Part shown: positions 16,880 to 25,879 of the stretch, piece by piece
How the letters are laid out: the number at the start of each line of letters is the position of its first letter
Position numbering within the stretch: the stretch's first letter is position 1
From: Henriciella sp045287255
Lineage (GTDB): Bacteria > Pseudomonadota > Alphaproteobacteria > Caulobacterales > Hyphomonadaceae
Length of the DNA stretch: 64,000 bases
Direction of reading: 5' to 3'
Assembly (NCBI RefSeq): GCF_045287255.1
Contig: NZ_CP137142.1
Coordinates: 2,666,001 to 2,730,000 of the forward strand
Notes under the pieces: model-generated
Database searches by the model: none
The model's input: the letters and a program-made list of their open reading frames with translations, nothing else
Told to the model about the DNA's origin: nothing
Made by a program: the position numbers and the translations under genes

Positions 16880-17206
16880 ATGTCCTCATTTGACGATCGC
16901 GAACGCGCCGAAGAAGCCAAGTTTGCGATGGATGCCGCGACTGAATTCAAGGTCATGGCCCGCCGGAACAAACTGCTTGGCCTATGGGCCGCTGAGCTGA
17001 TGAGCATTCAGGGCGATCAAGCCGAAGCCTATGCTAAAAGTGTTGTGATGTCCGACCTTGAAGAACCAGGTGACGAAGACGTTTTCCGCAAAGTGCGCGG
17101 CGATCTTGATGAAGCCAAAGTCGATGTTTCAGACCAGCGCCTGCGCGAGCATATGGCCGAACTGCTGCCTGTCGCACGCGATCAGGTGATGAAAGAAGCC
17201 GAATAG
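16880..17206 (+). CDS. DUF1476 protein, F1-ATPase inhibitor zeta subunit
   Basis: The 108-residue all-helical, highly charged protein begins SSFDDRERAEEAKFAMD, the signature of DUF1476 (PF07345). In Paracoccus the family member (zeta) inserts its N-terminus into F1-ATPase and blocks ATP hydrolysis. The start at 16880 follows AAGGGTCC. The ATP synthase genes are not in this window. grxD follows 66 nt downstream. Confidence 0.9.
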   Translation: MSSFDDRERAEEAKFAMDAATEFKVMARRNKLLGLWAAELMSIQGDQAEAYAKSVVMSDLEEPGDEDVFRKVRGDLDEAKVDVSDQRLREHMAELLPVARDQVMKEAE

Positions 17207-17272
17207 CGCTTGAAGGCGAGGCGTATCGCGCCAACATTGCAGTCAGATCAGACAAGCAAAGGAGCGCCACCG

Positions 17273-17608
17273 ATGTCGGATGACGTTCAAAACTCTATTG
17301 GTGAAGCCGTAAAGGCGAACGATGTTCTTCTCTTCATGAAAGGGACGCCAACTTTCCCACAATGCGGGTTCAGTTCTGTCGTGGTGCAGGTGCTGGACTA
17401 TCTCGGTGTTGAGTATCAGGCCGTGAATGTCCTGGACGACCAGCAGGTTCGCGAAGGCATCAAGGCCTTCTCAAACTGGCCAACCATTCCGCAGCTCTAT
17501 GTCAAAGGCGAGTTTGTCGGCGGCTGTGACATCGTCAAAGAAATGTTTGAAAGCGGCGAACTGAAAGATTTTATGGCCGACAAAGGCATCGAGATGGAAG
17601 CCGCTTAA
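17273..17608 (+). CDS. grxD: Monothiol glutaredoxin, Grx4 type
   Basis: The 111-residue protein carries the monothiol CGFS motif with Cys31 (PQCGFSS), the glutathione-binding TIPQLY segment and GGCDIV. Monothiol glutaredoxins bind a [2Fe-2S] cluster with glutathione and take part in iron-sulfur trafficking. The start at 17273 follows AAAGGAG; the frame extends further upstream without similarity. It is followed after 4 nt by an unrelated hypothetical gene. Confidence 0.95.
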   Translation: MSDDVQNSIGEAVKANDVLLFMKGTPTFPQCGFSSVVVQVLDYLGVEYQAVNVLDDQQVREGIKAFSNWPTIPQLYVKGEFVGGCDIVKEMFESGELKDFMADKGIEMEAA

Positions 17609-17612
17609 CGCT

Positions 17613-18137
17613 ATGCCGGGGCGGCGGCTGCACCTGAAAAGGGGGCGTGCCAGTCGTCGCAGCGTTGCAAGAGATCTTCGTTATCTGGATCTTTGGGCCG
17701 AGCGCCTTCGCCGAGCCGAAGTATTTTCGGACGATCGCTATTGGGATTTCAAACTTCCCATCAGTACGGCAACTGCCGAAGAAGCAAAACGCACCCCACG
17801 CGCTGAGCGTCGTATCCTTAAGGCACTTACTCGGGGTCTAGATGTTTTACGCGGGCGGGATGATTTGCGTGACATCCCGTACATTCGGTTTTCGATATTT
17901 GTCTGCCGTGAACCCTCGCATTTTGACAGCCGCATCACGCTTTACTTTGACCGCGATTACTATGCTTCAAAGTATGAGATCGGGTCTCCGCTGCCGGACT
18001 CCCAGAACCCGTTTACACAGCATAGTCTGCTAATACCGGAAGGGTTCATCATCAGCGGGACCCGGTTTTCCTATCACGATGACTGGGCAGGTATACCCAT
18101 CACAGAAGAACACTGGATGTATGGCGACCCTGTTTAG
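17613..18137 (+). CDS. Hypothetical protein, possibly DUF3916-like
   Basis: The 174-residue protein starts 4 nt after grxD. It has a basic N-terminus (RRLHLKRGRASRRS), then WDFKLPIS, and a central segment (CREPSHFDSRITLYFDRDYYASKY) suggestive of DUF3916, though I recall that family only approximately. There is no signal peptide or membrane helix. The basic N-terminus may be over-long if a later start is used, but no better site is seen. Function unknown. Confidence 0.6.
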   Translation: MPGRRLHLKRGRASRRSVARDLRYLDLWAERLRRAEVFSDDRYWDFKLPISTATAEEAKRTPRAERRILKALTRGLDVLRGRDDLRDIPYIRFSIFVCREPSHFDSRITLYFDRDYYASKYEIGSPLPDSQNPFTQHSLLIPEGFIISGTRFSYHDDWAGIPITEEHWMYGDPV

Positions 18138-18146
18138 TTGGTGGTC

Positions 18147-18407
18147 CTAAAGGCTGGCATACATTTCGAGTTTGCACGCGCCCGCCTCACCCGGCGTGCA
18201 ATCCCCGATCGCCGCCAAGTAATGAGGCCCTAGTAAAAGCGCCAAAGCGACAATCAGCCCCCGCGCATAGCGTCGTCGTCGGCGATGAAACGGCATAGGC
18301 CGACACGCTTCCCACCCTTTGCGCCATTGGATCAGCACATAGACCATCAGGCATGCGCCAGAACCACTGATCACCCAAAGCAGCCAGATAGGAAATTCAA
18401 ACGCCAC
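18147..18407 (-). CDS. Small membrane protein with two hydrophobic segments
   Basis: From a GTG at 18405-18407, preceded by GAAGGCGG, the frame encodes 86 residues: a first helix FPIWLLWVISGSGACLMVYV, a basic loop (HRRRRRYARG), a second helix, and a C-terminal tail with two cysteines. A TTG start 12 codons upstream is possible but lacks a clear site. Family not recognised. It is convergent with the gene ending at 18137. Confidence 0.5.
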   Translation of the reverse strand: MAFEFPIWLLWVISGSGACLMVYVLIQWRKGWEACRPMPFHRRRRRYARGLIVALALLLGPHYLAAIGDCTPGEAGACKLEMYASL

Positions 18408-18492
18408 GGTTCCGCCTTCTGATAACGAGCTTAACCATAACAAGTCTTGGTATGCCGACGGTTCAGAAAACGCGGAGAATTGGGCACGCGCA

Positions 18493-18510
18493 TTTTACCT
18501 TCTGGTAAAA
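18493..18510. repeat. Short perfect hairpin upstream of rimO
   Basis: TTTTACC (18493-18499) pairs with GGTAAAA (18504-18510) around TTCT. It lies 70 nt upstream of rimO in an otherwise unannotated 170-nt gap. It could be a weak terminator for upstream transcription or an operator; nothing decides between them. Confidence 0.35.
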
Positions 18511-18581
18511 AGTCCGATCAGCACGCTTCATAAAGCCTCAGCAGGTTCCCAAAACAAGCACAACCGTATAACAGCCCGGCC

Positions 18582-19934
18582 ATGACCCTTACGCTCGACC
18601 GCCAAGCCCCAATCAAACCCAACGCTATCCCGAAAGTCGGGATTGTCTCCCTCGGCTGCCCGAAAGCGCTCGTCGATAGCGAACGGATTGTTACGCGACT
18701 ACGCGCTGAAGGCTATCAGATCAGCCCGGACTATTCGGGGGCTGATCTTGTTCTGGTCAATACGTGCGGTTTCCTCGATAGCGCCCGTGAAGAAAGCCTC
18801 GATGCGATTGGCGAGGCGATTGAAGCCAATGGCAAAGTGATCGTGACCGGGTGCCTTGGGGCCGAGCCCGAAGTGATTGAGCAAGCCCATCCCAAAGTGC
18901 TCGCCGTCACCGGGCCACAGCAATATGAGCAGGTGATGGATGCGGTACACCAGCACCTGACCCCGCCGCACGACCACAAGATTGACCTTGTCCCTGAGAG
19001 CGGCCTGCGGCTGACACCTCGCCACTATGCTTACCTGAAAATTTCCGAGGGCTGCAATAACCGCTGTAGCTTCTGTATTATTCCCAAGCTTCGCGGGGAT
19101 CTGGTTTCGCGCCCGATCCACCATGTCCTGATTGAGGCCGAGCAACTAGTGCGCGCGGGCGTGAAAGAGCTTCTGGTGATCAGTCAGGATACCAGCGCTT
19201 ATGGCCTCGATGTGAAGTATGAGAAACAGGTCTGGAAGGGCACTGAATACGACACGCGCTTCCTCGACCTAGCCAAGGGCCTCGGCACACTCGGCGTCTG
19301 GACACGGATGCACTATGTCTACCCCTACCCAAGCGTCGACAAGGTTATTCCACTGATGGGAGAAGGGTTGATCACGCCCTATCTCGACATCCCGTTCCAA
19401 CATGCCAGTGCGAATGTCCTTAAGGCGATGAAACGCCCGGCAAAGCAGGATAAGGTTCTGGAGCGTATCCAGCAGTGGCGCCGCGATGTGCCCGATCTCG
19501 CCATCCGATCAACCTTCATTGTTGGCTTTCCGGGCGAGACAGAAGAAGATTTTGAAATCCTGCTCGATTTTATTCGGGAAGCGAAAATCGATCGCGCCGG
19601 CTGCTTTAAGTATGAGAATGTTGCCCATGCTGACAGCCGCGACCTGACCGGCCACCTGCCTGAAGAGGTTAAGGAAGAGCGCTGGCACCGCTTTATGCAG
19701 GTTCAGGCCGAAGTTTCAGCAGACCGCGCAGCCAGACAGGTTGGGACGACCCAGGACGTCATTATCGATGGGCCTTCTGATGAGGTCGGCGAGTACCTTG
19801 CCCGTTCAAAAGCCGATGCTCCGGAAATTGATGGCGTGGTTTACCTGAAATCAGACATGGCCCTGAAGCCCGGCGATATTGTCAGCGCTAAGATTACCGA
19901 AGCAGATGCCTATGACCTTTACGGGAAGACCTGA
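18582..19934 (+). CDS. rimO: Ribosomal protein S12 methylthiotransferase
   Basis: The 450-residue radical-SAM enzyme adds a methylthio group to Asp of ribosomal protein S12. Domains in order: the UPF0004 domain with cysteines in SLGCPK, NTCGF and TGCLG; the radical-SAM domain with Cys158, Cys162 and Cys165 (CNNRCSFC); and a C-terminal TRAM domain near residues 375-447. The opening GIVSLGCPKALVDSE separates RimO from MiaB. Monocistronic. Confidence 0.96.
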   Translation: MTLTLDRQAPIKPNAIPKVGIVSLGCPKALVDSERIVTRLRAEGYQISPDYSGADLVLVNTCGFLDSAREESLDAIGEAIEANGKVIVTGCLGAEPEVIEQAHPKVLAVTGPQQYEQVMDAVHQHLTPPHDHKIDLVPESGLRLTPRHYAYLKISEGCNNRCSFCIIPKLRGDLVSRPIHHVLIEAEQLVRAGVKELLVISQDTSAYGLDVKYEKQVWKGTEYDTRFLDLAKGLGTLGVWTRMHYVYPYPSVDKVIPLMGEGLITPYLDIPFQHASANVLKAMKRPAKQDKVLERIQQWRRDVPDLAIRSTFIVGFPGETEEDFEILLDFIREAKIDRAGCFKYENVAHADSRDLTGHLPEEVKEERWHRFMQVQAEVSADRAARQVGTTQDVIIDGPSDEVGEYLARSKADAPEIDGVVYLKSDMALKPGDIVSAKITEADAYDLYGKT

Positions 19935-20048
19935 GACACGGTTCTGAGAAACAGAAAAACGGGTCTCAAGTTTTGGGAAGACATCTCAAAACTCAAATGA
20001 TATATCTTTTGATTGCTGATACCGTACCAATCAAAGGGGTTCATCTGA

Positions 20049-21077
20049 ATGAGAAAACTTATCGCCAAAGCCGCCATCGCCTGCGCCCTTTGTTTTGGTC
20101 CAGTGACCAGCTTGGCACCAACCGCAACCGCACAGACCGCACTTGAAAAAGACCTCGCTCTATTTCTGGACTGGTTTCCGGGGCGATTTGATAATTCCCT
20201 GCAAGTGTTCTGGGAGCCAAGCCTTGGTGTTGAGGAAGAAAACCGACACGAGCACATTCACTCCATCTTCAAGCCCGTCGACCTTCCGGCCTTTGGCGAG
20301 CATGTCTTCTATGTTGAGCAATATCTGAATGGTGACCCGAGCGATATTTATCGCCAGCGCATCTATGTCTTTTCTGCAGACGCCGAAGCTGACGCGATCC
20401 GCCTGCAAATTTACACCCCTAATGCCGTCGAGACCCTTGTTGGCGCGTATAAGGATGCAGCGCTCCTGAAAGACTTAACCCCGGAGGACGCGCGAACACG
20501 CGAAGGGTGTGATGTCTTCTGGAAACGGCAGGCCAACCAGTTCCTTGGCTATATGGAAGACGGAGCTTGCCGCTTCACCTCTCAACGATCAGGCAAGGAG
20601 ATTATCATTCACGATGATCTCGTCCTGACCGAGAATGAAATCTGGATCGCTGACCGTGCTGAAACCATTGATGGCGAGTATGTCTTTGGCAATAAAGCAG
20701 GTGTCCCGCACAAGCTGCGTAAGGCTCGGCCTTTCACCTGCTGGACAGCCGTTCTGAGAGGGGCGGAGCATGGCGATTCTGGAGAAGGCCTGAAGGATTG
20801 GGACTTCCAGACAGGCGGCATGCTGCATGACCAGCAAGGCGACCTGATCATTGAAACGGATGAAACACCCTCACGCACTATTCGCTTGCGTCTACGCCGT
20901 GTGGAATGGCCAACCGGTTCAAACCGGCCATCACTGACCCTTTATATTCATGAAGGGGAGTCCGAACGCGCAACCTCATACACCTGGACTGAATATGATG
21001 CGGAACGAATTGGCATTAATCTGCGCTGGTTCCAGGCGAGTTGCTCGCATACCCCTGAAAGTATATTTGACTTCTAA
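20049..21077 (+). CDS. CpcT/CpeT-like exported protein
   Basis: The 342-residue protein has a signal peptide ending near TATAQT, then about 200 residues matching the CpeT/CpcT fold: LFLDWFPGRFDNSLQ, FYVEQYLNGDPSDIYRQRIY, and TREGCDVFWKR with GACRF, all typical of the family (PF06206). The last 105 residues are beta-rich and extend beyond the usual domain. In cyanobacteria the family attaches bilins to phycobiliproteins, but there are no such partners here, so the role is unknown. Monocistronic; overlaps the convergent neighbour by 4 nt. Confidence 0.75.
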   Translation: MRKLIAKAAIACALCFGPVTSLAPTATAQTALEKDLALFLDWFPGRFDNSLQVFWEPSLGVEEENRHEHIHSIFKPVDLPAFGEHVFYVEQYLNGDPSDIYRQRIYVFSADAEADAIRLQIYTPNAVETLVGAYKDAALLKDLTPEDARTREGCDVFWKRQANQFLGYMEDGACRFTSQRSGKEIIIHDDLVLTENEIWIADRAETIDGEYVFGNKAGVPHKLRKARPFTCWTAVLRGAEHGDSGEGLKDWDFQTGGMLHDQQGDLIIETDETPSRTIRLRLRRVEWPTGSNRPSLTLYIHEGESERATSYTWTEYDAERIGINLRWFQASCSHTPESIFDF

Positions 21078-21445
21078 CTGTAATCAGCAATCCGGCTCAG
21101 CAGTCGTCCACGAAACTCAAAGAAGCTGGCGCCGCGAATTTTTATGCTTTCGCCAGCTTTTACACCATTAGGCAAATCGACGGCCGCTTTGCCTTCAAAC
21201 TCAATCTCGGCCGCGGCTTTCCCGGTCCCAACAACAAGACTGACAAGTTTTTGACGCCGGTAGGAAAATGCGTTTCCGGATAGCTCGGCAACATTCCCCA
21301 TTGCATCACGCCCCTCGAAGCGCATGGAATGCCCAGCATTCGATATATTCTCGAAAATTACATCCTCTGTCACGCAATCAAGCATGCCCTCAATATCCCG
21401 CTCATTATAGGATTGAATGTAACGATTGATGATATCTTCATACAT
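21074..21445 (-). CDS. NTF2-like/SnoaL-fold protein
   Basis: The 123-residue protein shows the NTF2-like pattern: an N-terminal helix (IINRYIQSYNERDIEGML), then DCVTEDVIFENIS, the mid-domain FEGRDAM, and C-terminal strands. Members are small enzymes or binding proteins, and nothing here identifies a substrate. The start at 21445 lies within GGAGACTGGGTC upstream. It is convergent with the CpeT-like gene and divergent from asd. Confidence 0.75.
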   Translation of the reverse strand: MYEDIINRYIQSYNERDIEGMLDCVTEDVIFENISNAGHSMRFEGRDAMGNVAELSGNAFSYRRQKLVSLVVGTGKAAAEIEFEGKAAVDLPNGVKAGESIKIRGASFFEFRGRLLSRIADYS

Positions 21446-21556
21446 GACCCAGTCTCCTCAAGCTAAGCTATGGTCTTATGCCTGCTTTTCCAAGCGGCTA
21501 TTGCAAGCTTGGCGCAGCCATGACATGAGGCGCGCTGTTTAAACGGAGACAGGAAG

Positions 21557-22579
21557 ATGACCCTGAGAGTTGCAGTTGTTGGTGCCACAGGAAATGTTGG
21601 ACGTGAATTGTTCAATATTATGGATGAGCGCAACTTCCCGGCGACCAAGGTGCATGCTGTCGCCTCGCGCCGATCGCTGGGCAAGAAATGCTCTTACGGC
21701 GATAAAACGCTGCTGTGTGAAGACCTTGAGCAATTCGACTTTTCGCAAGTCGATCTGGTTCTGATGTCAGCAGGTGGCAGTGTTTCGAAAGAATGGTCCC
21801 CAAAGATTGCTGAAGCTGGCGCGATTGTTGTGGACAATTCCAGCGCCTGGCGCATGGACCCGGATGTGCCACTCATTGTTCCTGAAGTGAATGGCGAAGC
21901 AGTTCTGGGCTATGACAAGAAACGGATCATCGCCAATCCAAACTGTTCAACTGCGCAATTGGTTGTCGCCCTGAAGCCATTGCATCAGGCAGCAGGCATC
22001 AAGCGTGTCGTGGTCTCGACCTACCAATCGGTTTCCGGGGCCGGTAAAGCAGGCATGGACGAGCTCTGGGTGCAGACCAAAGGCATCTTCGTCAACGATC
22101 AGCCGACACCGACAGAGTTCTCTCACCAGATCGCCTTTAACGTCATCCCGCAAATCGATGTCGCGATGGATGACGGCTTCTACAAGGAAGAGTGGAAGAT
22201 GCGTGTGGAGACCAAAAAAATCCTCGACCCAGAGATTGAGCTGGTGGCAACCTGCGTACGCGTGCCGGTCTTTGTCGGCCACTCAGAAGCGGTCAATGTA
22301 GAGCTTGAAGATCCACTGAGCGTTGAGCAGGCACAGGAGCTGTTCCGCGAAGCCGATGGCGTGGTTCTCATCGACAACCCTCAGGAAGACCAGTTTATCA
22401 CACCTGTGGACTGTGTGGGTGAATGGGCAAGCTATGTCAGCCGCGTTCGCAAAGACCCAACGGTTGAGAATGGGCTCATCTTCTGGAACGTCTCAGACAA
22501 TCTGCGCAAAGGGGCGGCGCTGAATGCCGTTCAGATTGGTGAAGAGCTGATCAAACGAGGCGTTCTGAGCGCCGGCTAA
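21557..22579 (+). CDS. asd: Aspartate-semialdehyde dehydrogenase
   Basis: The 340-residue enzyme makes aspartate semialdehyde for lysine, threonine, methionine and diaminopimelate synthesis. The NADP-binding start VAVVGATGNVGREL, the active-site Cys130 in NPNCSTAQL, and the substrate residues in TYQSVSGAGKAG are present. GGAGACAGGAAG precedes the ATG. A hairpin terminator follows at 22601. Confidence 0.97.
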   Translation: MTLRVAVVGATGNVGRELFNIMDERNFPATKVHAVASRRSLGKKCSYGDKTLLCEDLEQFDFSQVDLVLMSAGGSVSKEWSPKIAEAGAIVVDNSSAWRMDPDVPLIVPEVNGEAVLGYDKKRIIANPNCSTAQLVVALKPLHQAAGIKRVVVSTYQSVSGAGKAGMDELWVQTKGIFVNDQPTPTEFSHQIAFNVIPQIDVAMDDGFYKEEWKMRVETKKILDPEIELVATCVRVPVFVGHSEAVNVELEDPLSVEQAQELFREADGVVLIDNPQEDQFITPVDCVGEWASYVSRVRKDPTVENGLIFWNVSDNLRKGAALNAVQIGEELIKRGVLSAG

Positions 22580-22600
22580 GGCTAAGGCAAGAAAAGCAGT

Positions 22601-22625
22601 CCGCCAACCACTAGAAGGTTGGCGG
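22601..22625. terminator. Perfect hairpin between asd and the PiT-like gene
   Basis: CCGCCAACC (22601-22609) pairs with GGTTGGCGG (22617-22625) around a 7-nt loop, followed by GTTTCCTGTT. It sits between convergent genes and includes the last codons of the minus-strand gene. Confidence 0.7.
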
Positions 22626-23714
22626 GTTTCCTGTTGCAGCCCATGGCAAGCCGACGGCGAGAATCACACTGATCACAAGACCGATAAAGGCCCGGAAAAC
22701 GTCCGTTCCGACATCAAAGGCCGCCGCACCTTTAGTCCGCAGGTCCGTTACGAATGAAATCGCCAGCTCACGGCCAGACAGCAGGCCCAGGAAGACCCAG
22801 GTCGTACTCATCGGGACATCATTCATCTCTTTGAAATAATACAGGACGATCGCGTAAATCAGGTCAACAATCGTCGCTGAGCGCACATCTACCGTGTTGG
22901 TTTTACTGGTTACGATTTTCTGGATTTCACCGCCGCGGGTCTTGAAAATATACCCCATCATGGCGGCCATGATCACGGCCCCGAAAATAATCACACCTGG
23001 CTCAAACGCCATCTTGGTGACTTCGCCTGCCTCATTGAAAATCGGTTCACGCGGCAGGAAGACGAAGATATTGGCGAAGTCCTGTTGTAGCCAAGTGAAC
23101 CAGAGGAAAGCTGTCGTCATCCATTGAAAAACGGTCCACATCGGATGGGCATCTTCATGGTGTTCGGTACGCCCGACCCAGGTTTCCCACATTTTTGAGA
23201 TCAGGAGCCAGATCAAGGCGCCAGCAGAGAACGCGACCAGATAACCCATGAGGGATTTGATCAGCATCGATTGCATCTTGCCTTCGGTTGCCGCACCGCC
23301 GGTCAGGGCGAAAACCGTTAAAACAAGGAAGGTCGTGGAAACCGGTATCCCGAGACGGGTCAGGAAAAGTAGAACCAGCGGAGGCAAGGCATGCCACCAC
23401 TGAATACCGCCCTCAGGATAGGGAATCCCATTCAGCTTGCCGTCAGCAACCCCGCCATCAAATCCACTAAAGAAATTCGCCAAGAAGGGGATGTTCTGTT
23501 CGGCGAAGAAGGCCGAGATTTGCAGACCAAACTGATTGGTCAGTAGCGCAGCCACCATGATCCCGGCAGCGAAAATCCACAAGATCCACCAAGGGCGATG
23601 CGAATTCGAAGCGAGGAAAGTTCCCAGCGTTTGAATGGAGTCATTGGCGATAACGGCATAAGCCGCAAACAGAAAACCAACAATTGCAAAGAGTTCCAGC
23701 CCGCCAATAGTCAT
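22611..23714 (-). CDS. Divergent PiT-like permease
   Basis: The 367-residue protein has about nine membrane segments. ANDSIQTLGTFL in the first 40 residues and MSTTWVFLGLLSGREL near residue 300 resemble the duplicated ND and P-S-T-T motifs of phosphate permeases (PF01384); GIPVSTTFLVLTVFAL is a second copy of the latter. The similarity to ordinary PiT proteins is distant and the charged loop at about residues 190-215 is unusual. Substrate unassigned. It is convergent with asd and divergent in orientation from no regulator. Confidence 0.6.
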   Translation of the reverse strand: MTIGGLELFAIVGFLFAAYAVIANDSIQTLGTFLASNSHRPWWILWIFAAGIMVAALLTNQFGLQISAFFAEQNIPFLANFFSGFDGGVADGKLNGIPYPEGGIQWWHALPPLVLLFLTRLGIPVSTTFLVLTVFALTGGAATEGKMQSMLIKSLMGYLVAFSAGALIWLLISKMWETWVGRTEHHEDAHPMWTVFQWMTTAFLWFTWLQQDFANIFVFLPREPIFNEAGEVTKMAFEPGVIIFGAVIMAAMMGYIFKTRGGEIQKIVTSKTNTVDVRSATIVDLIYAIVLYYFKEMNDVPMSTTWVFLGLLSGRELAISFVTDLRTKGAAAFDVGTDVFRAFIGLVISVILAVGLPWAATGNPPTF

Positions 23715-23869
23715 CGTGTCTAAAGCCCTGAATGTCCTGCCGCCACAACAGCGGTCTAGACGGTGGCCTAGCGGATCAACGCAGGCGGATCAATGTTGAG
23801 GACAGGCCCAAACCGGCCACAACTGCAATTGTCACATTACTGTTTTACTATTGAGGCGATTGCCAGACT

Positions 23870-25765
23870 TTATCGACGCCCGAAAAGTCGCTCAATATCG
23901 GCGAGTTTCAGCTCCACATAAGTGGGGCGTCCGTGATTGCATTGACCACTATGCGGTGTGGCTTCCATTTGCCGGAGTAGAGCATTCATCTCCTGCGCAT
24001 TCAGACGACGCCCCGCACGGACAGAGCCGCGACAGGCCATATTGCCCATCACCTCTTCAAATCGCTCTTTCAACGCCAGTCCCGCATCATATTCAGCGAA
24101 ATCATCGGCTAGGTCCCGCACCAATCCTGCAACATCCATCTCTCCGAACAGAGCCGGGGTCGCCCGAACACAGACGGCCCCCTGCCCAAATGGTTCGATC
24201 TCCAGCCCTAGCTCCGCTAACTCTTCAGAGCGCTCCAGAATACGGCTCGCTTCCTCTTCGGTCAGGTCAACAACGTCAGGGATCAATAGGGCTTGGCGCT
24301 TCACCCCACCCTCGGCCATTTGCCGTTTCATATCCTCATAAACGAGACGCTCATGCGCAGCGTGCTGATCAACGATAACAATGCCGTCCTCGGTTTGGGC
24401 GACAATATAGGTTTCATGCAACTGAGCGCGAGCGACCCCTAAAGGGAAGTCCTGCGGGGCTTCAGCAACCACTTCAGTCTCAACCCGTGCAGACGGCGCA
24501 CCATCCTGATAGGTGTGATCGCGTTCGCCAAATTGTGCTGTTCCTGCAGGCTGTGGCGCTGATCTCACATAATCAGATTGAACAGGCGCGCGCTGTCCTG
24601 TTGTCCCCGGCGCAGGGTCAGCCCATAAGCTGGAGGGACGAAAGACATCAGCCTGTACGGGTTCAGCTTGCGCTCTGCCCAAGGCATAGCCTGCAACTGT
24701 TGTGCTTGCCCGGTGCCCTGCCGCCGCCAGTGTATGGCGTAGCGAGCCAATGATCAGCCCCCGCACATTCTGGGCATCACGGAACCGAACCTCGGTTTTC
24801 GCCGGATGGACATTCACATCGACAAGTTCTGGATCAAGATCGACAAACAAAGCCGCCATCGGATGGCGGTCCCGTGCCAAAAAGTCCTGATAGGCGGCAC
24901 GAATGACACCATTCAACATCCGATCCTTCACCGGGCGCCCGTTCACGAACAGATATTGCTGCTGGGCATTCCCGCGATTGAGGGTGGGCAGGCCCGCAAA
25001 GCCTGAGAGACGCACACCCTCGCGCTCAGCTTCGATTTCCAGAGCATTCTCGCGAAAATCCCGCCCCATAATTGCCCCCAGGCGCTCAAGGTGACCTTCA
25101 GGCGTATCGGGATGGGCCGCATAGCGGAATGTGCTGCGTCCATTGCTCTCCAGACTGAAAGCCACATCACAGCGCGCCATGGCCAGACGCTTTACGGCAT
25201 CTGTCACCGCCATGGTTTCGGACCGTTCCGATTTCATGAATTTCAGGCGCGCAGGCGTTGCATGAAAGAGATCACGAACTTCAATACGCGTCCCCGACAG
25301 CCCAGCCCCGGTAAACGCCGCGGGCTTTGGCCCTTCAATTCGGCCAGCCTCAACAAAGACTTCTGCTGCGTCCTCGCCTGCGGCGCGGGAGCTAATGGTC
25401 ATGCGGCTGACACTGCCAATCGAAGGCAAGGCTTCACCGCGAAACCCCATCGTGAAGATATTAAGCAGGTCGATCCGCCCATCCTCGCCCGGTTTCAGCT
25501 TTGAGGTGGCATGCCGCTGCAACGCCATAAGCATGTCGTCCCCTGACATGCCACAGCCATCATCTTCAACGATGATCCGCTTCAGACCGCCGCCCTCAAT
25601 ACTGATTGAGATAGATTTCGCACCAGCATCGAGCGCATTCTCAACCAATTCCTTGACCGCAGCAGCCGGGCGCTCAACCACTTCCCCAGCAGCAATACGG
25701 TTCACCGCATCAGGCGGGAGTTGGCGAATGATCGGCCGTGGCGAAAGGGGCACAGTGTCTGGCAT
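23870..25765 (-). CDS. mutL: DNA mismatch repair protein MutL, endonuclease type
   Basis: The 631-residue protein has the GHKL ATPase domain (ENALDAGAKSI, DDGCGM, TMGFRGEALPSI) in the first 330 residues, a Pro/Ala-rich linker at about 345-430, and a C-terminal dimerisation domain. The latter contains the complete DQHA-x2-E-x4-E metal site (DQHAAHERLVYE), plus ACRGSVRAG and QCNHGRPT, the other nuclease ligands. This is therefore a nicking MutL, as expected where MutH is absent. Start at 25765 agrees with IRQLPPDAVNRIAAGEVVE. Confidence 0.97.
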   Translation of the reverse strand: MPDTVPLSPRPIIRQLPPDAVNRIAAGEVVERPAAAVKELVENALDAGAKSISISIEGGGLKRIIVEDDGCGMSGDDMLMALQRHATSKLKPGEDGRIDLLNIFTMGFRGEALPSIGSVSRMTISSRAAGEDAAEVFVEAGRIEGPKPAAFTGAGLSGTRIEVRDLFHATPARLKFMKSERSETMAVTDAVKRLAMARCDVAFSLESNGRSTFRYAAHPDTPEGHLERLGAIMGRDFRENALEIEAEREGVRLSGFAGLPTLNRGNAQQQYLFVNGRPVKDRMLNGVIRAAYQDFLARDRHPMAALFVDLDPELVDVNVHPAKTEVRFRDAQNVRGLIIGSLRHTLAAAGHRASTTVAGYALGRAQAEPVQADVFRPSSLWADPAPGTTGQRAPVQSDYVRSAPQPAGTAQFGERDHTYQDGAPSARVETEVVAEAPQDFPLGVARAQLHETYIVAQTEDGIVIVDQHAAHERLVYEDMKRQMAEGGVKRQALLIPDVVDLTEEEASRILERSEELAELGLEIEPFGQGAVCVRATPALFGEMDVAGLVRDLADDFAEYDAGLALKERFEEVMGNMACRGSVRAGRRLNAQEMNALLRQMEATPHSGQCNHGRPTYVELKLADIERLFGRR

Positions 25766-25879
25766 AAAGCTTAATGTAGAGGCTGCATGTGATTCGCACC
25801 ATGCCCAACCCCTTGCGCAAGGCAGCAGACCGCACCACTTTGCCGCAGGAGAGAAGTTTTAGCCGAATGTGAGCGAGCC

